Shown in pieces: positions 1-6,922 of a stretch of 11,242 bases of DNA. The notes below the pieces were generated by a model that was not told the origin of the DNA, did no database searches, and saw nothing but the letters and a program-made list of their open reading frames with translations. Positions within the stretch are counted from its first letter, which is position 1; each line of letters opens with the position of its first letter. This DNA is from Pedobacter sp. Its GTDB lineage: Bacteria > Bacteroidota > Bacteroidia > Sphingobacteriales > Sphingobacteriaceae. The position numbers and the translations under genes are program-made. The stretch is from NCBI GenBank assembly GCA_004295885.1, contig SEDG01000072.1:1-11242 (forward strand), in the 5' to 3' direction.

Positions 1-408
1 TTGTTTCATTCCAGACGAGAAGTGTTTTAAAGCTTTATCCTGTGATTTTTTCAGACCAAGCAGGCTCAACACTTCCGCAGCATTCAATCCATCAGCATAA
101 GCCTTAAATTGAAAGTGAAAATCGATCGTTTCTTGTAAAGTGAATTCTTCTACCAAATCTAAATATGGCGCAGCAAAGCTGATGTATTTATAAATGTCTT
201 CAACCCTTATGGTTTCGGGATTTGAATAGTCAATTTCGCCTTCAGATGGCGTTAAACTGCCCAATAAAACGCTTAACAAAGTAGATTTTCCAGAACCGTT
301 CGGACCCAAAACAGCATATTTTTGGCCTTGCTTAAACTTATAGTCTATATTTTTAAATATCCACTCTTTGTTAAACCTACGACCAATATTGTTTAGGGAG
401 ATGTTCAT
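1..408 (-). CDS. ABC transporter ATP-binding protein, N-terminal part (cut by window edge)
   Basis: This is the nucleotide-binding subunit of an ABC transporter; its substrate is not evident. The frame opens with ATG at 408-406 and stays open for 136 codons to the window edge. Walker A is GPNGSGKST at residues 35-43, and the last residues visible (130-136) read FSSGMKQ, the ABC signature in its degenerate form. The Walker B and H-loop regions lie outside. Where the Q-loop glutamine normally follows a beta strand, this protein has SFAAPYLDLVEE (residues 77-88), with no glutamine. The start is chosen because the Walker A motif then sits at the usual distance of about 35 residues. It lies downstream of lpxA on the same strand, separated by an 84-base spacer made of short tandem repeats, so it may be the last gene of the lipid A operon. 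From memory, a similar ATPase sits near lpxA in other Bacteroidota. Family assignment is firm; role is unknown. Confidence 0.9.
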   Translation of the reverse strand, partial: MNISLNNIGRRFNKEWIFKNIDYKFKQGQKYAVLGPNGSGKSTLLSVLLGSLTPSEGEIDYSNPETIRVEDIYKYISFAAPYLDLVEEFTLQETIDFHFQFKAYADGLNAAEVLSLLGLKKSQDKALKHFSSGMKQ

Positions 409-412
409 TTTT

Positions 413-447
413 TGAGATGTGAGATATGAGAAATGAGATGTGAGACT
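413..447. repeat. Five-copy 7-base tandem array, TGAGANN
   Basis: Five consecutive heptamers begin at 413, 420, 427, 434 and 441: TGAGATG, TGAGATA, TGAGAAA, TGAGATG, TGAGACT. The first five bases are identical in every copy. On the transcribed minus strand the array reads as TCTCA units and ends only a few bases before the ABC ATPase start codon. It therefore occupies the position of a ribosome-binding region, with no Shine-Dalgarno sequence present. Confidence 0.8.
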
Positions 448-452
448 TTGCC

Positions 453-488
453 TAACCTTCGACCCTCAACCTTGAAACCTTCTACCTT
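453..488. repeat. Second 7-base array, nnACCTT
   Basis: Directly beside the TGAGANN array is a different one: TAACCTT, CGACCCT, CAACCTT, GAAACCTT and CTACCTT, at 453, 460, 467, 474 and 482. The period is 7 with one 8-base unit. It ends four bases before the lpxA stop codon (493-495). On the minus strand it reads as AAGGTnn units. The two arrays together fill nearly the whole lpxA-to-ABC spacer. Confidence 0.75.
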
Positions 489-492
489 AGAA

Positions 493-1287
493 TTATCTTT
501 CTTTGCTTCCTGTACCAAAACCCCTCATTACCCCACGGTTAGAGTTGCGAATAAAATCTACAATTTCATCACGTATTTCGGTCGGCTGGAATTCTGCTTC
601 TATGATATCTAAAGCTTTAGTAACGTTATTGTTTTTAACAAAAAGTACACGATATATCTCTTGAATCTCGTTAATTTTTTCTGGAGAAAACCCTCTTCTA
701 CGCAAACCAACTGAGTTGATGCCCACATAAGAAAGTGGTTCTCTAGCAGCCTTAACATAAGGAGGAACATCTTTACGAACCAATGAACCGCCAGTTACAA
801 AAGCGTGTGAACCTACTTTTACAAACTGATGTATCGCAACCAAACCTGCCAATACCACATAATCACCAATGGTGATATGGCCAGCTAGAGTTGTACTGTT
901 AGAAAATATACAATAATCACCTACTTCACAATCGTGAGCAACGTGAGAATAAGCCTGTATTAAACAGTTTTTTCCAATAACCGTTTTCCATTTGTCTTTT
1001 GTACCACGGTTTATGGTTACGCATTCGCGGATGGTCGTATTGTCTCCAATTTCTGCCGTAGTAACCTCGCCTGCAAATTTTAAATCTTGTGGGACACCAG
1101 AAATCACTGAGCCGGGAAAAATACGGCAGTTTTTGCCAATTCTTGCGCCATCCATAATGACCACGTTAGAACCAATCCAAGTGCCTTCACCAATTTCTAC
1201 ATCTTTGTGAATTACTGCAAATGGCTCAACTACAACATTATCTGCAATTTTTGCTTGTGGGTGTATGTATGCTAACGGTTGTATCAT
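493..1287 (-). CDS. lpxA: Acyl-ACP--UDP-N-acetylglucosamine O-acyltransferase LpxA
   Basis: LpxA moves a 3-hydroxyacyl chain from acyl carrier protein to the 3-OH of UDP-GlcNAc, the first step of lipid A synthesis in the cytoplasm. At 264 residues it matches the family (E. coli 262). Left-handed beta-helix hexapeptide repeats run from about residue 10 to 190, followed by a helical C-terminus. The catalytic histidine is H118 in SHVAHDC, matching E. coli H125. H115, H137 and H153 match E. coli H122, H144 and H160. The position aligned with the E. coli acyl-length ruler Gly173 is G166, in TGGSLV, which by family knowledge suggests acceptance of a long acyl chain. Its ATG shares one base with the lpxC/fabZ stop codon (TAATG), implying translational coupling. 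Identification is secure. Confidence 0.97.
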   Translation of the reverse strand: MIQPLAYIHPQAKIADNVVVEPFAVIHKDVEIGEGTWIGSNVVIMDGARIGKNCRIFPGSVISGVPQDLKFAGEVTTAEIGDNTTIRECVTINRGTKDKWKTVIGKNCLIQAYSHVAHDCEVGDYCIFSNSTTLAGHITIGDYVVLAGLVAIHQFVKVGSHAFVTGGSLVRKDVPPYVKAAREPLSYVGINSVGLRRRGFSPEKINEIQEIYRVLFVKNNNVTKALDIIEAEFQPTEIRDEIVDFIRNSNRGVMRGFGTGSKER

Positions 1288-2696
1288 TATGCTGTTTCGC
1301 TATCTTTAACTCTTGAAATTTGAGCCATCATTTCGGCCTCAACTACTATTTTTTCTCCTACCATTCCAATACCTTTCATCTGTGCAATACCCCTACGAAT
1401 AGGCTCCATTAAATCACATCTAAATATAATAGTATCGCCTGGTAAAACTTGGGCTCTAAAACGCACATTGTCTATCTTCAAGAAATAAGTGAGGTAATTG
1501 CTCGGGTCTGGAACGGTGCTTAAGACCAAAATACCACCAACTTGAGCCATGGCTTCAATTTGGAGTACACCGGGCATTACAGGCGCACCTGGAAAATGAC
1601 CTCTGAAGAAGTCCTCGTTCATTGTTACGTTTTTAACGCCCACAACGTGAGTTTTAGAAAGCTCTAACACCTTATCTACAAACAAAAATGGCTGTCTGTG
1701 AGGCAAGATGTCCATAATCTGCATTACATCATATAAAGGTTTTGCATTTGCATCATAAACCTTTTGTATCTTCTTGCCTTTCTCCTTTTTAATGGCTGCC
1801 TTAATCTTTTTAGCAAAAGCAACGTTTGCCGCATGACCAGGTCTTGCCGCCATGATATGGCCTTTCAAATGAACGCCAACCAAAGCTAAATCGCCAATCA
1901 TATCTAACAATTTATGACGAGCTGGCTCATTTTGATAACGCAACTCCATATTGTTCAAAATCCCTTGTGGAGCAACCTCTATTGCACTTCTATTGAAAAT
2001 TTTGGCTAAATGGTCAAGCTCATCCTTAGTTACTTCTTTATCTACAATTACGATGGCGTTATTTAAATCGCCGCCTTTAATTAAATTGTGAGATAATTGA
2101 TATTCTAACTCATGCAAAAAGCAAAAAGTTCTACATGAAGCTATTTCTTTTTTAAATTCAGCTATGCTAGATATTCCTGCGTGTTGACTTCCCAAAACAG
2201 GAGAATTATAGTCAATCATGCAAGTAAAACGATAGTCGTCTAATGGCATTGCCACAATTTCTACCTTTCTATCTTCTTCTGTATAAGTAATGTTGTGAGG
2301 GATAGTGAAATATTCGCGGTCAGTCTCTTGAGAAGCAACGCCTACCTCCTCTAATGCTTCGATAAATTTAATTGAGCTGCCATCCATAATTGGTGTTTCT
2401 GGCCCATCTAATTTTAGCAAAACATTATCTAAATCCATCCCCACTAAAGCAGCCATTACATGTTCAACAGTACTTACGCTTGCTCCGTTCTGAGTAATCG
2501 TAGTTCCTCTTGCTGTATCAGTTACATTATCGCAATCTGCATCTACAATAGGTTGACCAGGAAGGTCAATTCTTTGAAACTTAAAACCGTGATTGTCTGG
2601 TGCTGGGCAAAAAGTTAAGGTAACATTTGCTCCAGTGTGCAAACCTACACCAGCCACAGAAATTTCGCTTTTTATAGTTTTTTGCTTAACGTTCAT
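1287..2696 (-). CDS. lpxC/fabZ: Bifunctional UDP-3-O-acyl-GlcNAc deacetylase / 3-hydroxyacyl-ACP dehydratase (LpxC-FabZ fusion)
   Basis: Two enzymes lie in one 469-residue chain. Residues 1 to about 310 are LpxC, the zinc deacetylase of the first committed lipid A step: E78 and H79 in STVEHVMAAL, then H261 and D265 in ARHKLLDMIGD supply the general base and zinc ligands, and H288 in RPGHAAN matches E. coli H265. Residues about 320-469 are FabZ, the hot-dog-fold dehydratase of fatty-acid elongation: H367 in RGHFPG and E381 in VLQIEAMAQ form the catalytic pair at the usual 14-residue spacing. A lysine-rich linker near 296-312 joins them. The length equals the sum of both E. coli proteins. The fusion is known in Bacteroidota. 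It ties together the enzymes that compete for 3-hydroxyacyl-ACP. It starts 2 bases after lpxD and overlaps lpxA by one base, so the three are one operon. Confidence 0.97.
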   Translation of the reverse strand: MNVKQKTIKSEISVAGVGLHTGANVTLTFCPAPDNHGFKFQRIDLPGQPIVDADCDNVTDTARGTTITQNGASVSTVEHVMAALVGMDLDNVLLKLDGPETPIMDGSSIKFIEALEEVGVASQETDREYFTIPHNITYTEEDRKVEIVAMPLDDYRFTCMIDYNSPVLGSQHAGISSIAEFKKEIASCRTFCFLHELEYQLSHNLIKGGDLNNAIVIVDKEVTKDELDHLAKIFNRSAIEVAPQGILNNMELRYQNEPARHKLLDMIGDLALVGVHLKGHIMAARPGHAANVAFAKKIKAAIKKEKGKKIQKVYDANAKPLYDVMQIMDILPHRQPFLFVDKVLELSKTHVVGVKNVTMNEDFFRGHFPGAPVMPGVLQIEAMAQVGGILVLSTVPDPSNYLTYFLKIDNVRFRAQVLPGDTIIFRCDLMEPIRRGIAQMKGIGMVGEKIVVEAEMMAQISRVKDSETA

Positions 2697-2698
2697 TC

Positions 2699-3769
2699 TT
2701 ATTTTTGTATTGTACCTATTTGTTCTATAATAGCTGTTAATTCTGCTATTTTAGCCTCTAAATCTCTTATGCGTTTATCAACTTCTGGCAATCTTTTAAA
2801 AATTACGGTAGAGCGCATCCATTCTTTTAGAGGTTGGGCTGGACTACCATGCCATTGTTTATTCTCTGCTGTGTCGAAATTAATTCCTGCTTGTGCACCA
2901 ATTTGAGTGCCTTTACCCAAATTCAAATGACCAGCAATACCAACCTGACCTCCAATAACGGAATTATCCCCCAATTTTGTACTGCCAGATATGCCTGTTT
3001 GAGCTGCAACTACCGCATGAGCGCCAACATCCACATTGTGTGCAATTTGAATTAAGTTATCCAACTTTGCTCCTTTGCGGATAAAGGTAGAGCCCATCGT
3101 TGCCCTATCAATAGTTGTATTTGCACCAATTTCCACGTCATCCTCAATAACAACGTTCCCAATTTGTGCAATCTTATTATATGTTCCGTCTGGCTGTGGC
3201 GCAAAGCCAAAACCATCGCTACCAATTACAGCGTTTGAGTGGATGGTAATTCGATCTCCTATTAACGAGCGATTATAAATTTTTACGCCTGGGAAAATGA
3301 TGGTATCACTTCCAATTTTAGAATCTTTACCAACGTATACCTGTGAATATATTCTCGTGTTATCTCCTATTTCAACGTTTTCTTCGATGCTACAGAAAGC
3401 GCCAATAAATACGTTTTTTCCAATTTTTGCTGTCGGATGTACAAAACATGGTTGAACTATCCCCGCTGGAGCATAATCATGATTTAATGCTTCATTATAT
3501 TTTTCTAATAATACAGAAAAGGCACTATAAGGGTCTTTAACTTTTACTAACGTTGCACTTACTGGTTGTGTTGGCACAAAATCACTAGAGACAATTACCA
3601 CCGATGCTTTTGTAGTATATAAGTAATTCTCATACTTAGGATTAGACAGAAAACAAAGCGAGCCATTGCTGCCATCCTCTATCTTAGAAAGCTCCCCAAC
3701 TTTTACGGTTTCATCTCCATCGATGGTTCCATCTAAAAACTCGCTTATCTGCTTGGCAGTAAATTGCAT
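2699..3769 (-). CDS. lpxD: UDP-3-O-acylglucosamine N-acyltransferase LpxD
   Basis: LpxD adds the N-linked 3-hydroxyacyl chain to the LpxC product, the third lipid A step. At 356 residues it is slightly longer than E. coli LpxD (341). Residues 1-100 form the UDP-binding N-terminal domain, hexapeptide repeats run from about 105 to 300, and the C-terminus (about 325-350) is a short helix with coiled-coil character. The catalytic histidine is H244 in IQIAHNVDVG, matching E. coli H239; H281 in IAGHLNLG is also conserved. The ATG at 3769 aligns with the family start and there is no sensible later start. It opens the lpxD-lpxC/fabZ-lpxA operon and has its own promoter (3774-3804) placed so close that the mRNA leader should be only a few bases. 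There is no Shine-Dalgarno site. Confidence 0.97.
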   Translation of the reverse strand: MQFTAKQISEFLDGTIDGDETVKVGELSKIEDGSNGSLCFLSNPKYENYLYTTKASVVIVSSDFVPTQPVSATLVKVKDPYSAFSVLLEKYNEALNHDYAPAGIVQPCFVHPTAKIGKNVFIGAFCSIEENVEIGDNTRIYSQVYVGKDSKIGSDTIIFPGVKIYNRSLIGDRITIHSNAVIGSDGFGFAPQPDGTYNKIAQIGNVVIEDDVEIGANTTIDRATMGSTFIRKGAKLDNLIQIAHNVDVGAHAVVAAQTGISGSTKLGDNSVIGGQVGIAGHLNLGKGTQIGAQAGINFDTAENKQWHGSPAQPLKEWMRSTVIFKRLPEVDKRIRDLEAKIAELTAIIEQIGTIQK

Positions 3770-3773
3770 CTTA

Positions 3774-3804
3774 CAAAGTTAAATGTTAAATTGATATGAA
3801 CAAA
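3774..3804 (-). promoter_or_regulatory. Bacteroidota-type promoter of the lpxD operon
   Basis: On the minus strand TTTG (3804-3801) is followed by exactly 19 bases and then TAACTTTG (3781-3774). This is a full match to the Bacteroidota -33/-7 consensus TTTG-N19-TAnnTTTG. The -7 box ends five bases before the lpxD ATG, so transcription should start at or within a few bases of the start codon. Confidence 0.8.
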
Positions 3805-3816
3805 TAAACAACATCC

Positions 3817-3849
3817 GTTAATCTTACCACAAGGATAAGACTGTTTAAC
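3817..3849. other. Long bulged hairpin between the HD gene and lpxD
   Basis: On the plus strand GTTAA-TCTTA-CC (3817-3828) can pair with GG, TAAGA (3836-3840) and TTAAC (3845-3849). The loop is ACAA, with a one-base bulge at 3835 and a four-base bulge at 3841-3844, giving twelve base pairs in all. It lies just upstream of the lpxD -33 box and downstream of the HD gene stop. There is no following T-run on the minus strand, so it is not a classic intrinsic terminator. It could still end the HD transcript or protect its 3' end. Confidence 0.45.
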
Positions 3850-3882
3850 TGGTAAAAGGTTATTTTATTATGTTAAAAAATG

Positions 3883-5106
3883 CTAAATATCTCTTGTATA
3901 GCAAAGGATGTGCTTTTTTACCGTCTTATCTAAAGATTCTAAGTTAGACAAATCTGACGCTTTTGCAATATCTACCAAATCATTATTCTTCATTAAAATA
4001 TTGATATTACTATTGCCTGCATTGTATGCTCGGTTTCTAATGGTGTCTGTAAAAACAAAATAGGCAACATCATCCTCTTCCAAGTTTAACGCTAAAGCTG
4101 TTTGAACAGCTAAGTGTTCTATTCTACCGGCACTTGGTTCTTCATTGCTAATTTCAACCTTATACAAACTTCGAGCGTTTAACATTTTACAAAGCCTAGA
4201 CAAAATCATATCTTCATGATTTTCCCAAACCTTAATTGCGGCGTAAATATCTTGGTCATCGAGTTTTGAGAACTGAAGCAAATGATTTTCACCCTCAAAA
4301 AAATTATGCTCAGTAATATCGTTTTGCAAGAAATGTTGCAAGGCGGGTGTTGCAAATAAAACATCTCCAGCAGATGCTAACTCTTTTGCTCTTTCTAAAA
4401 TTTTAACCAATAATTGTTCTGCAGCAATAACAGTTTTATGCAAATAAACCTGCCAATACATTAATCTACGAGCAATTAAAAACTTTTCTATCGAGTAAAT
4501 TCCTTTTTCTTCGATTACTAAATTGTCATCAACAACGTTGAACATTTTAATGATTCTGTCGAAGCTGATTACACCCTCGCTTACGCCTGTAAAAAAGCTA
4601 TCGCGATTTAGGTAATCCATTCTATCTAAATCAAGTTGCCCAGAAATGAGTTGGCAGAAAAACCCACGATGGTAATTTCCTCTAAAGACATTTATTGCAG
4701 CCGTTAATCGTCCATCGAATTCTTCATTCAACTTATCCATCATCAGCATAGAAATATCTTCATGGCTAATTCCGTTGACTAGTGTATGCTCCAGTGCATG
4801 AGAAAAAGGTCCGTGGCCAATGTCATGCAAAAGGATGGCAATAGTAGCAGCTTCTTCTTCTTCTGGAGAAATTTGATGTCCTTTATTCCTTAAAACTTCT
4901 AATGCCAAACTCATCAGATGCATCGCTCCTATAGCATGATGAAAACGGGTATGAATTGCCCCTGGATAAACCAAATGAGTCATTCCCAACTGTTTAATAT
5001 ATCTTAACCTTTGAAAATAGGGATGCGAAATTAGGTCGTAAACTAATGCAGATGGTATGGTGATGAACCCATAAACAGGGTCGTTTATTATTTTCTTTTT
5101 GTTCAT
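3883..5106 (-). CDS. HD-domain phosphohydrolase (SAMHD1/dGTPase-like, COG1078 type)
   Basis: This is a cytoplasmic metal-dependent phosphohydrolase of the HD superfamily; relatives such as SAMHD1 and bacterial dGTPases cleave the triphosphate from dNTPs, but the substrate here is unknown. In 407 residues the metal ligands are visible: H56 in TRFHHAIG, H94-D95 in LLHDIGHGPFSH, and D161 in LDLDRMDYLNRD (SAMHD1 H167, H206-D207, D311). The region after about residue 200 matches the all-helical C-terminal part of this family. The start MNKKKIINDPVYGFI is typical, as the family begins with a short basic stretch and then the D-P-(V/I)-(Y/H)-G motif. It lies upstream of lpxD on the same strand with a 113-base gap, a hairpin and a separate lpxD promoter, so it is probably its own unit. 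It is divergent from porX. No transmembrane segment is seen. Confidence 0.92.
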   Translation of the reverse strand: MNKKKIINDPVYGFITIPSALVYDLISHPYFQRLRYIKQLGMTHLVYPGAIHTRFHHAIGAMHLMSLALEVLRNKGHQISPEEEEAATIAILLHDIGHGPFSHALEHTLVNGISHEDISMLMMDKLNEEFDGRLTAAINVFRGNYHRGFFCQLISGQLDLDRMDYLNRDSFFTGVSEGVISFDRIIKMFNVVDDNLVIEEKGIYSIEKFLIARRLMYWQVYLHKTVIAAEQLLVKILERAKELASAGDVLFATPALQHFLQNDITEHNFFEGENHLLQFSKLDDQDIYAAIKVWENHEDMILSRLCKMLNARSLYKVEISNEEPSAGRIEHLAVQTALALNLEEDDVAYFVFTDTIRNRAYNAGNSNINILMKNNDLVDIAKASDLSNLESLDKTVKKHILCYTRDI

Positions 5107-5115
5107 TTTTTAATT

Positions 5116-5147
5116 CGTTGGAACGTTAACAGGTTGGAATGTTGCCA
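5116..5147. repeat. Four-copy 8-base array, nGTTGGAA
   Basis: CGTTGGAA (5116), CGTTAACA (5124), GGTTGGAA (5132) and TGTTGCCA (5140) follow one another with an 8-base period. The array begins nine bases upstream of the HD gene start codon on its leader side. Diverged continuation, including ACTGCCAACTG at 5161-5171, lies just beyond. It resembles the short arrays in other spacers of this window but has a period of 8 rather than 7. Confidence 0.6.
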
Positions 5148-5261
5148 ATGCAAACTAAAAACTGCCAACTGATATATTACGGTACAAAAATTGCTATTTT
5201 TATCGACAGTAAAAAAGACCAGCTCTTTTAAAAACTTTAATTTACATAAAAAGTATATATA

Positions 5262-6815
5262 ATGCAGGAAACCAAAATTTTATGGGCCGATGATGAAATT
5301 AACCTATTAAAACCACATATATTATTGCTTAACGAAAAGGGATATCACGTTACCACTTTTACCAATGGTAACGATGCCTTAGAAGCGTTTGGAAAAGAGC
5401 ATTTCGACTTGGTGTTTTTAGATGAAAATATGCCAGGATTAAGTGGCTTAGAAACACTTTCTGCAATAAAAAATATCCGTTCGGATGTGCCTGTTGTTTT
5501 AATCACTAAAAGTGAAGAAGAAAACCTAATGGAAGATGCCATAGGTTCTAAAATAGACGACTATTTAATTAAGCCCGTTAACCCGAAACAGGTTTTGCTT
5601 ACGATTAAAAAAATCATAGATAACAAACGTTTAGTCAGCGAAAAAACTTCATCAGCATACCAACAAGATTTTAGGAATATCGGTATGACTTTAAATGACC
5701 GATTAAGCTACGAAGAATGGGTAGACATTTATAAAAAATTAGTCTTTTGGGAGCTTGAATTAGAGAAGTTAGATGACCCACAAATGCATGAGATTTTAAC
5801 TATGCAGAAGTCTGAGGCAAATATGCAGTTCTCTAAATTTATCGAAGACAACTATTTGGGCTGGGTAAATGGTAAAGAAAAGGCTCCTTTACTTTCTAAT
5901 GAGTTGTTAAAGAAAAAAGCATTTCCATTAATTAATGATAAAACACCTGTTTTTTTCATCTTGATTGATAATTTACGTTACGACCAATGGAAAATCATAA
6001 ACCCATTAATTAGCGAGTATTTTAGGTTAGAAGAAGAAGATACTTACTCAAGTATTTTACCGACTGCCACCCAGTATGCTCGTAACGCCATTTTTTCAGG
6101 CTTGATGCCTCTAGATATGGAAAAAAGATTCCCAGCCTTATGGCAAAATGATGATGATGAAGGCGGAAAAAATATGCACGAGGAAGCTTTTTTAGCAGAC
6201 CAAATTAAACGCAGTTTGCGTAAAGATTGCAAGTTCAGTTACCACAAAATTTTAACTTTTGACCAAGGAAAGGATTTAACAGAAAAAGTAGGCAATTTGA
6301 TGGACAATGAGTTTAACGCCATTGTTTACAACTTTGTAGACATGTTATCTCACGCTCGTACAGACATGCAAATGATTAGAGAGCTAGCTAATGACGATGC
6401 CGCTTATCGTTCTTTAACATTATCATGGTTTGAGCATTCTCCGTTACTAGATTTATTGAAAAAGATTTCTCAAAAACGAGTTAAATTAATCATTACTACA
6501 GACCACGGAACTATTAGGGTTAAACACCCTAGTAAGGTGATTGGAGATAGAAACACAAACACCAATTTGCGTTACAAACAAGGTCGAAACCTTAATTACA
6601 ATGCCAAGGATGTATTTCTAATCAAGAATCCACATGAAGCGATGCTTCCAAAAATAAACATCAGTTCTAATTACATTTTTGCCAAAGAAGACCAATATTT
6701 CGTTTATCAAAATAACTACAACCAGTTTGTAAATTATTATAATGAGACATTTCAACATGGTGGAATTTCACTAGAGGAAATGATTATCCCTGTGGTTACA
6801 TACAGTTCTAAGTAA
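5262..6815 (+). CDS. porX: Type IX secretion system response regulator PorX (receiver plus PglZ domain)
   Basis: PorX is the response regulator paired with the histidine kinase PorY, controlling the Bacteroidota type IX secretion system (with SigP in Porphyromonas). Residues 1-120 are a CheY-like receiver: acidic D10-D11, phospho-acceptor D54 in LDENMPG, T82 and K104 in LIKPV. A helical linker follows to about 215. Residues 225-517 are a PglZ domain of the alkaline phosphatase superfamily: D236 in LIDNLRYDQW, the threonine-rich PTATQYARN (267-275), D360 and H364 in VDMLSHARTD, D414-H415 in TTDHG, and H499 in QHGGISLEEM. Structural work on PorX reported zinc-dependent phosphodiesterase activity on oligonucleotides. 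The length of 517 fits. It is divergent from the HD gene across a 155-base gap; TATTTTTA at 5195-5202 is a weak -7 candidate without a clear -33. No Shine-Dalgarno site is seen. Confidence 0.96.
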   Translation: MQETKILWADDEINLLKPHILLLNEKGYHVTTFTNGNDALEAFGKEHFDLVFLDENMPGLSGLETLSAIKNIRSDVPVVLITKSEEENLMEDAIGSKIDDYLIKPVNPKQVLLTIKKIIDNKRLVSEKTSSAYQQDFRNIGMTLNDRLSYEEWVDIYKKLVFWELELEKLDDPQMHEILTMQKSEANMQFSKFIEDNYLGWVNGKEKAPLLSNELLKKKAFPLINDKTPVFFILIDNLRYDQWKIINPLISEYFRLEEEDTYSSILPTATQYARNAIFSGLMPLDMEKRFPALWQNDDDEGGKNMHEEAFLADQIKRSLRKDCKFSYHKILTFDQGKDLTEKVGNLMDNEFNAIVYNFVDMLSHARTDMQMIRELANDDAAYRSLTLSWFEHSPLLDLLKKISQKRVKLIITTDHGTIRVKHPSKVIGDRNTNTNLRYKQGRNLNYNAKDVFLIKNPHEAMLPKINISSNYIFAKEDQYFVYQNNYNQFVNYYNETFQHGGISLEEMIIPVVTYSSK

Positions 6816-6831
6816 AAGCCTCATCCTTAAT

Positions 6832-6852
6832 CCCCTCTCCATAAGAGAGGGG
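6832..6852. repeat. Perfect 8-bp inverted repeat after porX
   Basis: CCCCTCTC (6832-6839) and GAGAGGGG (6845-6852) form a perfect stem around the loop CATAA; a T-G pair could extend it by one. A second hairpin follows at 6861-6880 (GAAAAT plus GC paired with GC plus ATTTTC, one bulged T). The sequence around it (CCTCATCCTTAATCCCC) resembles an interspersed intergenic repeat I recall from Bacteroidota genomes. It starts 16 bases after the porX stop and has no T-run of its own. Confidence 0.6.
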
Positions 6853-6886
6853 GCATAAGTGAAAATTGCTTCGCATTTTCCGTCTC

Positions 6887-6911
6887 CCGACTTTCGGACT
6901 TCCTTTTTTTT
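6887..6911 (+). terminator. Probable intrinsic terminator of porX
   Basis: CCGA (6887-6890) and TCGG (6894-6897) form a short GC-rich stem with loop CTT. After the spacer ACTTCC comes a run of eight T at 6904-6911. The stem is short, but two hairpins lie directly upstream. The last T of the run is also the first base of the tsaE -7 box, so end and start signals abut. Confidence 0.5.
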
Positions 6912-6918
6912 ATCTTTG
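6911..6918 (+). promoter_or_regulatory. Promoter -7 element of tsaE
   Basis: TATCTTTG matches the Bacteroidota -7 consensus TAnnTTTG at every fixed position. It ends four bases before the ATG at 6923, so the transcript should start nearly at the start codon. No TTTG is present at the expected -33 position, where the terminator stem lies. The element also decides the start: the longer frame from 6866 would begin upstream of its own promoter. Confidence 0.65.
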
Positions 6919-6922
6919 CAAA

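Noticed and set aside
413..488. CRISPR array
   Set aside because: Units are only 7 bases, contiguous and without spacers, and no cas genes are nearby.
5262..6815. PglZ domain as a sign of a BREX phage defence island
   Set aside because: The PglZ domain is fused to a CheY receiver in the PorX arrangement and no BREX partner genes are present.
6866..6922. Longer TsaE beginning at the ATG at 6866
   Set aside because: The extra 19 codons translate hairpins and the terminator T-run, and lie upstream of the -7 promoter box. Family N-termini match the start at 6923.
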